Positions 36,233-46,726 of a stretch of 64,000 bases of DNA are shown piece by piece. The DNA comes from Aquilaria yunnanensis. Taxonomy: Eukaryota > Streptophyta > Magnoliopsida > Malvales > Thymelaeaceae. The stretch lies in assembly GCA_039654915.1 (NCBI GenBank), contig CM077594.1, forward strand, positions 70,798,393 through 70,862,392, written 5' to 3'. How positions within the stretch are numbered: the first letter of the stretch is position 1; each line of letters starts with the position of its first letter. Below the pieces are notes generated by a model. The model had not been told where the DNA came from, did not search any database, and saw nothing but the letters and a program-made list of their open reading frames with translations. Both the position numbers and the translations under genes were made by a program.

Positions 36233-37740
36233 GGGGCTAGCCTTTTTTGCCAATGTCTCAACCTCAAGTGTATCTTGCACTCTCTTTGATGTCTTAGGGT
36301 GAAATACTCCACCAGGAGGTCAATTTTGCCTTCTTGATCCTGTGGCAGCTTACACAGTTAATTCCCGCTTGGGTTTTGGACATTGGGCTTCACAAGTAGA
36401 ACACTGTGGACCATATTGTGTTGTCCTCTTTCCTTCTTGCTTTCCTTTTTCCATTCAACAGGCTCAGCCTAACCTCTAAATATTTTCTTATGCCTTTTGT
36501 GTGTGCCACATCCATTTCCTAGACCACTTTTTCTCTGTTCCTTGAATTTTTATTCAAGTGCTATGGCACTTTGCATTACTTGATAGTAGTCTTTAGCTCC
36601 CACAGCGCTTAAGATTTGCCTCAGCTCAAGACTTAAGCATCTTAAGAACCTCTTGGTTCTAAGCTTCTCCTACCCATCATATTTTGGAGCATATCTTATA
36701 GGCTGTTGAATTTCTGCTCATACTCCATCACACTAAAATTTCCTTGTTCCAACTGATCAAATTTTACTTGCTTTTGGTTCTTCAAGGAGTCATTCACATA
36801 TTATTGTCGAAAGACTTGAAGGAACTTGGCCCACCACATTGACCTTCTTCTGGCAAGTGGCCTTCTCTAATTCTTGCTCTTATAAGTTCTTTGTACAGCT
36901 ATCCACCAGAGCTATACATTCCCTTCAAGCTTAAAGGTGGCTAGTAGCACCTTTTGAGTGGATGATACTTTCATCATCTCAAATATCTTCTCCATTTGGT
37001 AAACTCAAAACTCAGCCTTTTCAAGGTCATGCCCACCTCTGAAATAGGAGGCTTTAGTGCTAAGAATCCTTCCAACTGGCCCTCCCTAAGACCACCTCCA
37101 TTTGGTCTTTTGCCTCCTACGTCCGTGTCTTGGCTTCCACTTTTTTATGGCCCTCTTCTTGTAATAACCTGTTTAGGAAGCTTAGTCCCTCTTCAAGCAG
37201 TGTCAGTGTCCAGTTCTTCCACTTCTGGACTCTCCTACACCTCTACTCTTGGTTCTTGTCTTACTTCAGATCTCACTCTCCTAGCTCTCGGGTGTCATCT
37301 TTCTTCTTCACCCTCTTCATCACCATCATGACCATTCTTACTTGCCTAGTCTACAAACACTGGCTCTTTCCCAGGCCTCATGTTCCCTCTGCCTTCTTCC
37401 ACTTCTCTATTCTCTTCTGCTCTAATTTGTTCTGTACATTCATGCTCTTGAGCTTGCCCTCTAGCCAAGGCTTGCTTACCCACCACCAATTGAGCTATGG
37501 TGGCCTATATTGTCTCCATCATCTGTTCCATCTTTTCCTACCTACCTCTGCTAGGTCTAGGTACATTAACTCTGGCATTAGGCTCCTCAGCCCTGTTAGG
37601 CCCTAAGACCTCCTACTGCCTTTCAAGCTCATACGTAGGTTGTCCATCCCTTAGATGGGTTGCCCTACCCTCATCTTGCTCAAGAACTCCCTTTACTTGG
37701 CCTTGAGTTCTTATCCTGCACGCAAGGGTACATGCATACA
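36233..37740 (-). pseudogene. gag: gag of element X
   Basis: From about 37740 down, the minus strand shows a charged N-terminal arm, then EKIFEMMKVSSTQKVLLATF and LWW (about 36990-36890), the typical gypsy gag helix pair. Next come QVKFDQLEQGNFSVMEYEQ and KFNSL (about 36760-36680), the region that in Z and Y reads EFDALR-DNLSV-EHKFN. A cysteine-bearing stretch near 36400 may be the zinc knuckle. Stops and frameshifts are frequent. The sequence is a different subfamily from Z and Y: only the pattern is shared. It ends where Z's LTR begins. Non-functional. Confidence 0.75.
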
Positions 37741-37811
37741 CATATGCTCAATATGTATAAATCTACTCAAACTTATGTGGGAACAAGTCTAGACAAACAT
37801 TTAGGTCCAAA

Positions 37812-37826
37812 CCTACTCTGATTCCA
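37812..37826 (-). promoter_or_regulatory. Decayed primer-binding site of element X
   Basis: The minus strand reads TGGAATCAGAGTAGG eight bases inside the LTR end, close to the TGGTATCAGAGC site of initiator tRNA-Met with two changes in the first 12 bases. Confidence 0.7.
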
Positions 37827-38699
37827 ACAAAAGCTGTCACGACCTAGACAAGCCCCTGCCCATGCACACCTATCATTAGCCCTATGAATAGCACAACTGC
37901 TACTCTGGACACTAGGTGATGTGTGCACGTTGTGCACTCAGAATGGCATGCCTAGTCGTCCTGTTAGCCATGAGGTTGCAAGGTGAAACCTTAGAGCACC
38001 TAGTTTACAAGGTCTTTATGGCTTAGTTACAATAGTCCCACCATAATTCCCCTATACAACATCAAAAAAGAGAGGTTCACCTAGTGATTTATCACTAGTT
38101 AGGCTGGCAAGCTCAGCTTGCTAGAGGACTAGGCTATGCCTTGTAGTTCAAGGACTAGGATGAGGAGAGGTCTCAAGGGACCTAGTTATATGTGCATATA
38201 TCAGACCCTCAGGCGATATGAGCTTACAGCAGGTTACATATGTTATCATATGTGGAGTCCTTAGTAATTTTCTTACAGGTACCATGAAGACCCTTACTGA
38301 CAATGTTTATGTTCTCACTTCCTAGTTATTTGTGCAGATTCTTAAGTTGTTGGGCCGGGTAACCGTTGAGGGTTATTGCAGTAGTTAGCTTTTCTTGCAA
38401 GTATTTCCCTTGAGAATCTTTGTGATTCTAGCTTACTTGGGTAACTTTTTGGTCAAGTAACAGTCTTAACTAGAGTCTTCCCTTGGCTGTAGAGCCTAGT
38501 AGCACTTGGAAAATGGTTTTTGTGACTCACCACTGGGACTTGCATCTAAGGTGGGAGTTAGTTCAAGAAGATCTCAGTTAAGGATTGTTTATATAGTACT
38601 CTTAGTTGCCTCTATTATCTATGTTTTGAGGAGTCCTAAACTCTAGGGTTGCTCTTGGGTAAGGGCATTAGTCTACTTTATGTATGAATGCTCCCACAC

Positions 38700-39745
38700 T
38701 AATGCCGAGCTTCGGGAGGTGCGGATCCAACATCTGATGCGGTCCGGTTAGGCGGAGCCAGTATCTCCACTGTGTGCAGCGGTGTGGGCAGCAGGGGGTC
38801 CTGGAGGTGCAAGAAGGTACCCTGAGAGGGTCACCTTAGGTGGTGTCTGGCAGCTTCCTGGTACCATGGTTGGTGAGAACGGGAAAGACTTCCAGTGTGG
38901 GAGAGAGTCCGGAGCGGAGATCCTTCAGGGAGACCTGGCTGAAACACTCAGAAAATAGGGGTTAGGCGGCCCCCGGGGTGGTTTTCCGGGGGGGAACCTC
39001 CAATGCCCAAGTCAGCGCTCCGAGAAAGAGAGATACTCAGTAATAAGCACAAGGGACTCTTGCCTGACGTGTCTTTCTGAGGGCTGAAGGGAGAGTATTC
39101 AGGTGGAGAGAGGAGAGCGTCCTCTTGTGCTTTTGGTCCTCCGGCGAAGAACCCCCTGCCTGTGACCATTTCCCTAGTCTATAAGGGAGGAAGTGATCCC
39201 TTGAGATTGTGACACGTGTATAGACGGATGGTGTTTGTATTTTTGGGCGTGGAGGCCCCTAGTCAACTACAGCCTACTCGGGCCGCGAGCCGTAGTAGAT
39301 GTAGCCCTATGTGACAGGACGCATGCTACGTTGGCGTGTTAGAGTGTATCTGGGGGTGGCGTGTCGAAGACATATATGAGCGGAGTGTCAGAGACTCCTT
39401 GATGGCTCTTGCCGTACAACCGAGGTCCCTTTGGTTGATGTCTCACTTCAGGGTGATGGGTCCTTTTCCGGAGTTGGGCTGGAACTTTGGTGCCTACGCC
39501 TTCGGGGGGCTTTCTCCCCCAGGGGGTGGTTGGTCTTTCTCCCCCGAAGCTGATTCAGTCGCCCTCCCGAAGGAGGCGCTACACTGGCTCCCGAAGTTTT
39601 CATTTGGTGATGTACCGAGGTCGTGCGTCTCAGGTGTACGACTTCCTTCACTCCGGAGTCCTTTCCGAGGTGGTATGCCTCAGGTGTCTGGCGCCCTCTT
39701 TCCCGTGGTCGGTAGGTGGTCAGGGCAATAGCACTTTGGCTATCA
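38700..39745 (-). repeat. 3' LTR of the Tat element
   Basis: On the plus strand it starts TAATGCCGAGC (the expected TG is TA) and ends GGCTATCA. It matches the right LTR and the solo LTR at 6782 throughout. Open frames crossing its right edge, such as 39487-40155, are not genes. Confidence 0.93.
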
Positions 39746-39749
39746 CATG

Positions 39750-39757
39750 CCCCCCTT
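39750..39757 (-). promoter_or_regulatory. Polypurine tract of the Tat element
   Basis: On the minus strand AAGGGGGG, followed by CATG, precedes the 3' LTR start TGATAGCC. It is the expected plus-strand primer. Confidence 0.85.
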
Positions 39758-40278
39758 GGAAAGGCCGAAGTGAAGACTTCGGCAAGCAGTCCTTTTGGTG
39801 TCCGTCTATCACTCAATTGGCAGTTTTGACAGGACGACCTCATGGACTCCCGGAGGTCCACATTGTAGTATGTCCATTTCGGTCGAACAGGGCAGCGCGG
39901 AGCCTTGAACCCCGGACCTTATGGATTTACACCCAGAGTATGACGTCGGTTGGGGAGGCGCTTCGCCTCCTAGGTGATAAGCCTTGTTCGGACAGATGTC
40001 ATCTATCCATCCTTCGGTGTTCTCGAGATACCCAACTTTCTTATTTTTCCCGCCATAGGTTAGTGAACCGTCATGTCTTGAAACTACTCGTGCCAGTCTC
40101 AAGCAGCGTGCCCAAGTTCTCTGAATGTCAAAAAATGTATCCTAGTTTCTCATGACGGGCGGCACATGGCAGGCATCAGCTGGGATGCGCACATCTTTTT
40201 GCGCGCGAGGGGCCATTATGGTGACGTTCCGCTTTCACGCAGCATTTATGACGCCCTTTTCACAGCCCTTCCTCGATC
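39758..40278 (+). other. Spacer upstream of the antisense gene in the Tat element
   Basis: No domain on either strand. Its right part holds promoter-like motifs: TGACGT at 40222-40227 and TGACG at 40249-40253, which resemble bZIP-binding (as-1/CRE-like) sites. Confidence 0.4.
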
Positions 40279-40286
40279 TATATAAG
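40279..40286 (+). promoter_or_regulatory. TATA box for the antisense gene of the Tat element
   Basis: TATATAAG, preceded by CGATC and followed by a pyrimidine-rich CCTTCCTTCTGTC stretch typical of plant transcript starts. It lies about 280 bases before the ORF start and outside both LTRs, so the antisense unit appears to have an internal promoter of its own. Not tested. Confidence 0.6.
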
Positions 40287-40557
40287 CCTTCCTTCTGTCA
40301 TACTCTTTATTTGTGTTTCTTTGCTCTCACTTTGCTCTGTGCCTTTTTCTCCTATTTTCTGGCGGTTTTAACGACGGAGCAATTTTCGGTGATCTTTTAC
40401 GACGGCGTCCTCAAACCCAGACTTCGGCAAGACTTTTGGTGGGTTCTGATTTCTTGAGTTCCTTCAGTTTCTGCTTTTCTTTTCACTTCTCGAAGTCATT
40501 TTTCCTCTTTCCAAAATCATTTTCCCCCCTTTTTTTGAAGTCATTTTTCGGTCAACC

Positions 40558-43057
40558 ATGCCTGTTCCCGAGAGCTAGCAACCTCTTATGTCTCACCCTT
40601 GTTGCACCACTCCTGAAAAATTAGAAAAGTGGAAGACCAAATTTTTCCTTCCCTCGTATCCCATCACAAGGTTACCTCTCCTTGGCCAGTTTAGCTTTAT
40701 GAATCGGGGTGACGAGGTTACCATTTTCCGAGCCCAACTGAAGGCCGGACTTCGGTTTCCTCGTGCGAAGATGATTTGTGACTTTTTCCAATTTCATGGC
40801 ATAGCCATGAATCAGCTTCCTCCCAACTCATTTTTCTATTTCAACGCCTTTCTCTGCATGTGCGGGATCTTCAGGGTAGAACCTCATTTCATCCTGTTCA
40901 TGCAGTACTATAAGCTCTATTCGGTTTCGAAGGCTGGCTTTTATTTCATGCTGCCTCGGGGATCTGGGAGCAAGAAATTTATGTTCACCTTCGCTACCAA
41001 GGATAGCTGGGGAGGGTGGAAATGGAAGTTCTTCTTCCTGAAGGTGGCGGAGGCCTAGTCGCACGTCCCAACTAAGTGGGATCGGGGAAAGCTGGAGGCG
41101 GATGTCATGGATCCCAGGAAGCTGCTAACTCCCGAGTTGGCGGTGAGGTTTGGGGACTTTGACAGACAAATCTGTGCTGTCGCTGACTGGGATGCCGAGG
41201 TCCCTTCACGCTCTCTCTACCCTTTCCTGATCATGTGGAAACTCATGACTGATGATGTCCTTCAGGAGTTGGGGTTGGTTACGGAGCACAAGACAGATCT
41301 CGGCATGCCAGCTCCTGCTACCGAGGGGAACAACTCTTGGCTGGTGAAGCTCCTTCGGAGCGAGCTTACTTACGAAGCCTTTTTTGAAAGTAAGTTTCTT
41401 TCAAAGTTTTTTCAGCCTAAGTGCCTGTGGACTTACACTGATTTCTTCCTTCTTTATTAGAGATGGGTGACGAGTCTACCGCCTACTACAGGTCTCTCTT
41501 CCTTGGTCAGGCCGAGAAGGGAGAACAAAAGAAGAGGCGCAAGGCTTCTGGGAGCGGATCATCTTCGGCCAATAAGGCCAAGAAGGACATCCCTCTTCCC
41601 CCTCCGGAGGATGTTTCAGAAGTCGACGATGTCATTGCTACTTCCACCAAGGTTGGTGATGTCATTGCAACTTCTACAGAGGTTGCAACTTTGCCCCAGC
41701 CTAAAACTGCCGGGGGGGTTCTTGCCGAGGTGGCCGTTCCTGCCCTTCCGAGTCCCACCACGTCGGTGGATTTGTTGGGCTCTTTGGCGGATCTTTCTGC
41801 CGAGGATTTAGAAAAGTGCCAAAGGGCCAAGGGCAAACATGTTCCTGCCGACGTGGAGGAGGTCGGTGACTCTGATGACGACTGTGCCGAGGTCGTGCCA
41901 GGTTTGTCTCTTTTTCCCTACAATCAACTTACATTTTTTATAATCAAGGAATTTTTACCTAATAAGATGCATGTTTCTTTTTGCAGAGGATCCGGCGGCC
42001 CTAGCTTGGAAGATTGAGCACGCCTGAAGGAGGGATCTTCGGGATTCTCATGTCCCGAAGGACAAAGTCCCAAGGGAGCCATTCTGGTCTTTCATGGAGG
42101 ACATGAATCTGTTCTCTGAGGATTGTCGGGAAATGGCTCCCTAAATGGCAAGGGGCGTGCTTACTCAGGCATCCTTCAAGGCAGTCGCCGAGGAGTATGC
42201 CTCCGAGGATGCCCTTGCTGCAGAAGTTTCTCAGCATGCTGCTCAGGTAACTCTTCAGGCTCTTCACTTTTCCTTCCCACTTTTTGCCTAAGTGTTTTTG
42301 GCTTTCCTTGTGCAAATTTTGCTAAGTACCTTCTCTTTTTTTGCAGCTTTTGGGGTATAGTGGATACCTCCAAGCTTGGGCAGCAAAGTAGTCTTCGGCC
42401 CGAGCTTGGGCTGAAGACAAATTGGAGAAGGCCAAAGTTTTTTGGGCCAACTCGGTGCTGAGGAACACCAAGTTGAACCAAATATGCAAGGAGAAGATTG
42501 CCAGTCTTCGGGAGGAGTTCTTGAAGGGCCAAGAGGGGCTCTTGAAGGATTTTTCCAAGAAGATGTCCGACCTTGGCAACAAATTAATCAGCCTGACTTC
42601 GGCCAACGAGACCCTTCAAAAGGAAAAGGAAGGGGTGTCTGCCCTCCTGGCGAAGGCAATGGCTGAAAATGCTGAACTCCAGGCCAAGGTCGACTTGCTG
42701 AAGGAGGGTTCGAAGAAGAAGAAGAAAACCAAGGAGCTGGAGAAGGAGATTTCCAACCTTCAACAGGAGGTTTCAGATCTTCAACATGAGGCGGACTAGT
42801 TGGACGTTGAAAGAGGCAAAGCCGTCCAGACGTCCAAGGTTGCTTTTCAGGACGGCTTCTGCCTAGCTCGTCATCAGTTTCTGAAGAAGTATCCGGACCT
42901 CGATCCTTCCTTTCTGGCTGCCCTGGATATTCCCGGGGGGCCTCGGTGGATGTGGTCAAGAGTCGAGTTCCTTAACCTGCCGTTTCCTCCTCCTGCAACA
43001 AAGGTGGCAGCGAAAGATTCAGGAGCTGAAGCTTCCCATGACACCGGGGTCCCTTAG
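40558..43057 (+). pseudogene. Antisense ORF of the Tat element: PF04195-like (putative gypsy-type transposon) protein, four exons, degenerate
   Basis: I infer exons 40558-41389, 41461-41901, 41987-42246 and 42347-43057. The three introns (71, 85 and 100 bp) have GT...AG ends, T-rich tracts and compatible phases, and joined they give one frame of about 747 codons. ATG 40558 has a good context; ATG 40588 is in the same frame after a stop at 40576. Exon 1 carries RLPLLGQFSFMNRGDEVTIF, FHGIAMNQLPPNSF, YFNAFLCMCGIF, and GGWKWKFFFL, the pattern of the Transposase_28 family. Exon 2 has a basic, serine-rich nuclear-signal-like stretch (KKRRKASGSGSS) and acidic segments. Exon 4 is a long coiled coil (about 42422-42790). 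Stops at 40576, 41056, 42025, 42142, 42389 and 42797 show decay. The function of the family is unknown. Confidence 0.8.
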
Positions 43058-43490
43058 ATATTCTAGTACCTTCGCCTTCTTCTTTTTCTTTGTACTCTTC
43101 TTCTTGTAATCTTCTCCTTGTATCAAGACCTTCTTCAATGAATTTTCCTTCATTATTTTGGCTAAGTCTTTTTAGCAATTTTTGTTTCCCATTTGTCCCG
43201 ACCACTTTCGGTCAAAGGACTTCAGTACTCTCTTTCCTCGTTTTCGTTGGCCATTCTTCGAGAGGTCTTTCGCAGTTGGCGAAGTTCCCGTAGGCAAAGT
43301 TTAGCCTACCCCTTGTCGGCCGTGTTCGGTAGACTTGCCCTCTTTTGGGTCTATAACCCGACTAACTTCGGAAGGAATAGGAGACTTTTGGGAGTCCATA
43401 CTTCAGCTTTGTTCGGTGAACATTCTCAGACAGGGGAAAACTTTCTGTACTTAGACAAATTTCTGGCTTTCACCATTTCTTGTCTAAAAA
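43058..43490. other. Spacer between the 3' ends of the antisense ORF and the integrase
   Basis: About 430 bases separate the tail-to-tail ends of the plus-strand ORF and the minus-strand pol. It is pyrimidine-rich on the plus strand, and no domain is visible. Confidence 0.45.
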
Positions 43491-44290
43491 TTCTAAGTGT
43501 AGAATTTCTTTAAGGCGCCCGAGTGCCTTGTATTTTTTAGTTTTCCTTCTTCGGTGCTGCCGAGCTTGTATACTCCCTTTCGGACCTCATTTAGGACCAA
43601 ATGCTGAAGTACCCCATAGGATGACTTTCGGGGTTCTAATTCGGCCTTTCGGAGGTGAGGTCTTCTTTTCCTTATTCCTTTTGGCCTATCATGCAGGTTT
43701 GCACTTATGGCCACCTTTTGCCGGAATGGCCTGCTTTCAGCCTTGGTTCGTCAGCCATCCTTCGTCAAACATCTGTATGATGGCCAAACTACTGCAAATG
43801 GATAGTGGCTTCTGTACTGGAGAAAAGTGACAACTCCTTAGTACAATAGGAAGTTCTCCTGGCCACTTTCCCTTTGCATCTCTTATAGTCCCTCTTTTGT
43901 AGCTCTTTCGGCAACTCTACTTGTCTGTTGCTCAGGGGCTGAGCTAGTGGGCTGAAGTGCCTTTTTATTCTGAGGTCGGTGATGGATTCTTGAAATCTTC
44001 TGTCCATAGACTGGAAATCATTACTGGCCGGTGTCACCGTCGGTATGCCAAATCAGCATACTATGTTCTTCCAGACGAACTTTTTGTGCACCTTTTGCCG
44101 GCATGGTTGCTAGGAGTTCTACCGTACCCCACTCAGTGAAGTAGTCGTCTGCTATCACGCAGAACTTCACATCTTCGGGTGTTGTCTGGAGTGGCTCAGT
44201 GGAATCTTTTCGAGGTAATTAGCTCCGAAGGCAGTCTTCGAGTGCTGGCGTGTCTCTGGCCATTTTCACACCTCTTGGATGAATTGTCCT
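43491..44290 (-). pseudogene. Integrase of the Tat element
   Basis: On the minus strand from about 44290 down are a degraded KWPE-type linker, the core (IADDYFTEWGTVE and then FQSMDRRFQESITDLRIKRH, HFSPLAQPLSNRQVE, about 44160-43900), and the C-terminal domain VLNEVRKGVYKLGSTEEGK followed by ALKKFY (43714-43493). The last part is the typical end of Tat-lineage integrases (GxYxL..G...WN..LKKFY). In HFSPLAQPLSNRQVE the usual HPQANGQVE is altered and the usual catalytic Asp-Asn-Gly is not readable, so the enzyme is dead. Frames change at least three times. Confidence 0.8.
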
Positions 44291-45070
44291 GCACCCATTT
44301 TACTGATATATCTTAATAACAAAATTGCGTACCTTTACCTGTATAGCTTTTCCTTAATATCGTCCGGAATGTCTTCGCACTTCCTGCCTCTTCATGACGA
44401 TTTTCGGGACTTTTTCGTTGCGAGATTCCTCTTTGTAGGATCTTTCCACCTTTTGTACGAGGTTATTACACCTAGCGTTGCCATACTCGGATGGCCCAAC
44501 ACTTTTGGTAATCAAATTTGATCGTCTTGGTGGCCTCCTTGCCTTCGAGTCTCCGATGGGGTATCCTAGCGCCCTGATGTTCTGCGCTTGGGGTTCCACT
44601 GACAAGGAGTTTCCACTCTGGATCTAGCTTCGCTTCAGCTCCTTTGTTGGTTTCAGCCTTCCCTACTTCTGGGATTTCGGTGAACTAGTCTGCCAGTACC
44701 TGGGCGCTTACTGCCCTTCTAGGCTCATACGCGATGTAGTACTCTTTAAGTTCAATGCACCATTTTGATAGTCTTTTCCGAATGCTCTACTCTTTTTCGC
44801 GGCGTTGCGCGGAGGCGGGTCACTTCGGACAACGGTCGTGTCCTGGGAAGTAGAGTCGGCGCCTTCTGCCCACAAGTCAAGTGCCCGCAAGTCAAGTCGT
44901 AAACAACCTCTCGGGGCAATGGGTTTTAACTTTGTTGCCGAGGAGATGGCAATTTTTTCCTCGGGTTCAAAACTCCTTCGGCGGGGATGTCTAGGTCATC
45001 TTGACCCTACTTTTCTAGTAGGTCGTACTCCGGGGAGCATGGTTCCGGCCGAGGACTCATCTTGTTAATC
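44291..45070 (-). pseudogene. RNase H (and RT end) of the Tat element
   Basis: The frame near 44790-44400 reads RLSKWCIELKEYYIAYEPRR, AVSAQVLAD, a stop, FTEIPE and then WKLLVSGTPSAEHQGAGI. It is the RT-RNase H connection followed by the archaeal-type second RNase H of Tat elements (YEPR.A..AQ.LADF, then W.L.VDGS...GAG). The catalytic Asp of VDG is Ser. The part toward 45070 keeps traces of the first RNase H. It ends near the deletion that removed gag, protease and RT. Confidence 0.78.
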
Positions 45071-45380
45071 CCCGTTTTCCCAATTCCTATGAATTGGCAT
45101 GGGACTCTCCACCTCATGAGGTACTGATGAGGAGAGCCTTCGGCCTGAATTTTTGCTGCGGCCTTCTTTGGCTTGACTACTAGGTCATTCCGACCATGCT
45201 AGGATGTGGGAATTCGCACAGGAAGCCTATGGTAATAGTCAGAGGATGTTCACCCTCGGGCAGGGAAATCCCTGCTGCCATTATTTGGTTGCCCGTTGAA
45301 TCTCTAGCGAGGACGGGGACCTCGGGAGTTTTCTCTCCTTAGAATGCCGAGCTTCAACTTTCGGCAACCTGGGAGTGATT
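45071..45380 (-). other. Remnant between RNase H and primer site of the Tat element
   Basis: Only about 310 bases remain where a complete element has several kilobases of gag, protease and RT. A weak match to the end of the protease-RT linker is readable (EHPLTITIGFLCEFPHP) and nothing else. Confidence 0.5.
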
Positions 45381-45397
45381 TCCCACAGACGGTGCCA
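45381..45397 (-). promoter_or_regulatory. Primer-binding site of the Tat element
   Basis: The minus strand reads TGGCACCGTCTGTGGGA two bases inside the LTR end CATCA. TGGC(G/A)CCGTCTGTGGGA is the usual site of this group of gypsy elements. I do not assign the tRNA from memory. Confidence 0.85.
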
Positions 45398-45399
45398 GA

Positions 45400-46444
45400 T
45401 GATGCCGTGCTTCGGGAGGTGCGGAGCCAGCATCTGATGCGGTCCAGTTAGGCGGAGCTAGCATCTCCACTGCGTGCAGCGGTGTGGGCAGCAGGGGGTC
45501 CTGGAGGTGCAAGAAGGTACCCTGAGAGGGTCACCTTAAGTGGTGGCCGGCAGCTTCTTGGTACCATGGTTGATGAGGACGGGAAAGACTTCCGGTGTGG
45601 GAGAGAGTTCGGAGCAGAGATCCTTCAGGGAGACCTGGCTGAAACACTCAGAAAATAGGGGTTAATAGGCCCCCGGGGTGGTTTTCCGGGGGGGAACCTC
45701 CAACGCCCAAGTCAGTGCTCCAAGAAAGAGAGATACTCAGTAATAAGCACAAGGGACTCTTGCCTGGCGTGTCTTTCTCAGGGCGGAAGGGAAAGTATTC
45801 AGGCAGAGAGAGGAGAGCGTCCTCTTGTCCTTTTGGTCCTCCGGCGGAGAACCCCCTGCCTATGACCATTTCCCTGGTCTATAAGGGAGGAGGTGATCCC
45901 TTCAGATTGTGACACGTGTATGGATGGATGGTGTTCGTATTTTTGGGCGTGGAGGCCCCTTAGTCATCTACAGACTCCTCGGGCCACGAGCCGTAGTAGG
46001 TGTAGCCCTGTGTGACAGGACGTATGCTGTGATGGCGTGTTAGAGTGTATCTGGGGTGGCGTGTCGGAGACGTATATGAGCGGAGTGTCAGAGACTCTTT
46101 TATGGCTCTTGCCGTACAACCGAGGTCCCTTTGGTTGATGTCTCACTTCAGGGTAATGGGTCCTTTTTTGGCATCAGGCTGGAACTTCGGTGCCTACGCC
46201 TTCAGGGGGCTTTCTCCAGCAGGGGGTGGTTGGTCTTTCTCCCCCGAAGCTGGTTCGGTCGCCCTCCCGAAGGAAGTGCTACACTGGCTCCCGAAGTTTC
46301 ATTTGGTGATGTGCCGAGGTCGTGCGCCTCAGGTGTATGACTTCCTTCACTCCGGAGTCCTTTCTGAGGTCGTATGCGTCAAGTGTCTGGCGCCCTATTT
46401 CCCGTGGTCAGCAGGTGGTCAGGGCGATAGCACTTTGGCTATCA
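45400..46444 (-). repeat. 5' LTR of the Tat element
   Basis: On the plus strand it starts TGATGCCGTGC and ends GGCTATCA, length 1,045 bp. It differs from the left LTR by scattered single bases, mostly transitions by eye. Confidence 0.93.
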
Positions 46445-46726
46445 CACATAGTTATTATGTGTAGTAAACTCACATAAATGGTCATTTTGTATGCTTTGGC
46501 TATTTAAACTTATTTTTTATGGAAATCTATTGGCCAAGTCAATGTTTTATGGTTTTTATTAATCTAAGTCAAAGCATGAAGAGCATCCATCTTGCATATT
46601 CTAGGTCAATCAACTAGCATCACGGAGTTTTAATTCGCGCACATATTCAACTAGCCAATTGCAATCCACCGTGAGACCAGTTCTCACAGGTCTCCTGGGC
46701 AGGGGCCAAGGACGGTCGTGCCAACA

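Larger units (their letters stand above)
38700..46444 (-). mobile_element. Tat-lineage Ty3/gypsy retrotransposon with antisense ORF, TSD CACAC/CACAT
   Basis: Two LTRs of 1,046 and 1,045 bp flank 5.65 kb. The primer site next to the right LTR and the polypurine tract next to the left LTR fix the orientation as minus. On that strand lie decayed RNase H and integrase. gag, protease and most of RT are deleted, leaving about 300 bases between primer site and RNase H. Between integrase and the 3' LTR a long gene-like unit is encoded on the opposite (+) strand. This layout, an extra antisense ORF after integrase, is known for some Tat-lineage plant elements. CACAC (38695-38699) and CACAT (46445-46449) flank it, and the host LTR X continues across. 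Confidence 0.9.
36228..46726 (-). mobile_element. Element X: Ty3/gypsy fragment (5' LTR, primer site, gag), split by the Tat element
   Basis: On the minus strand X runs from its LTR (46726 down to 37835, interrupted by the Tat element) through a primer site into gag, and is cut at 36228 by the 5' LTR of Z. Its pol and 3' LTR lie left of the window or are lost. X's right edge (CCAACA at 46726) joins directly to the middle of Y's LTR, so X sits inside Y. Confidence 0.72.
37835..46726 (-). repeat. 5' LTR of element X (about 1.14 kb without the Tat insertion)
   Basis: The plus strand begins TGTCACGACC at 37835 and ends GGTCGTGCCAACA at 46726. The part at 37835-38699 and the part at 46450-46726 are the two halves around the Tat element. 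The ends are extended inverted repeats: TGTCACGACC...CCCCTGCCC at one side matches, reversed, GGGCAGGGG...GGTCGTGCCAACA at the other. There is no coding sequence in either half. Confidence 0.75.

Noticed and set aside
39336..40155. Overlapping ORFs of 131 and 222 codons near the Tat LTR
   Set aside because: They cross the LTR boundary and polypurine tract and encode no known motif.
43090..44521. Plus-strand ORFs of 60-116 codons downstream of the antisense gene
   Set aside because: They are shadows of the minus-strand integrase and RNase H of the Tat element.
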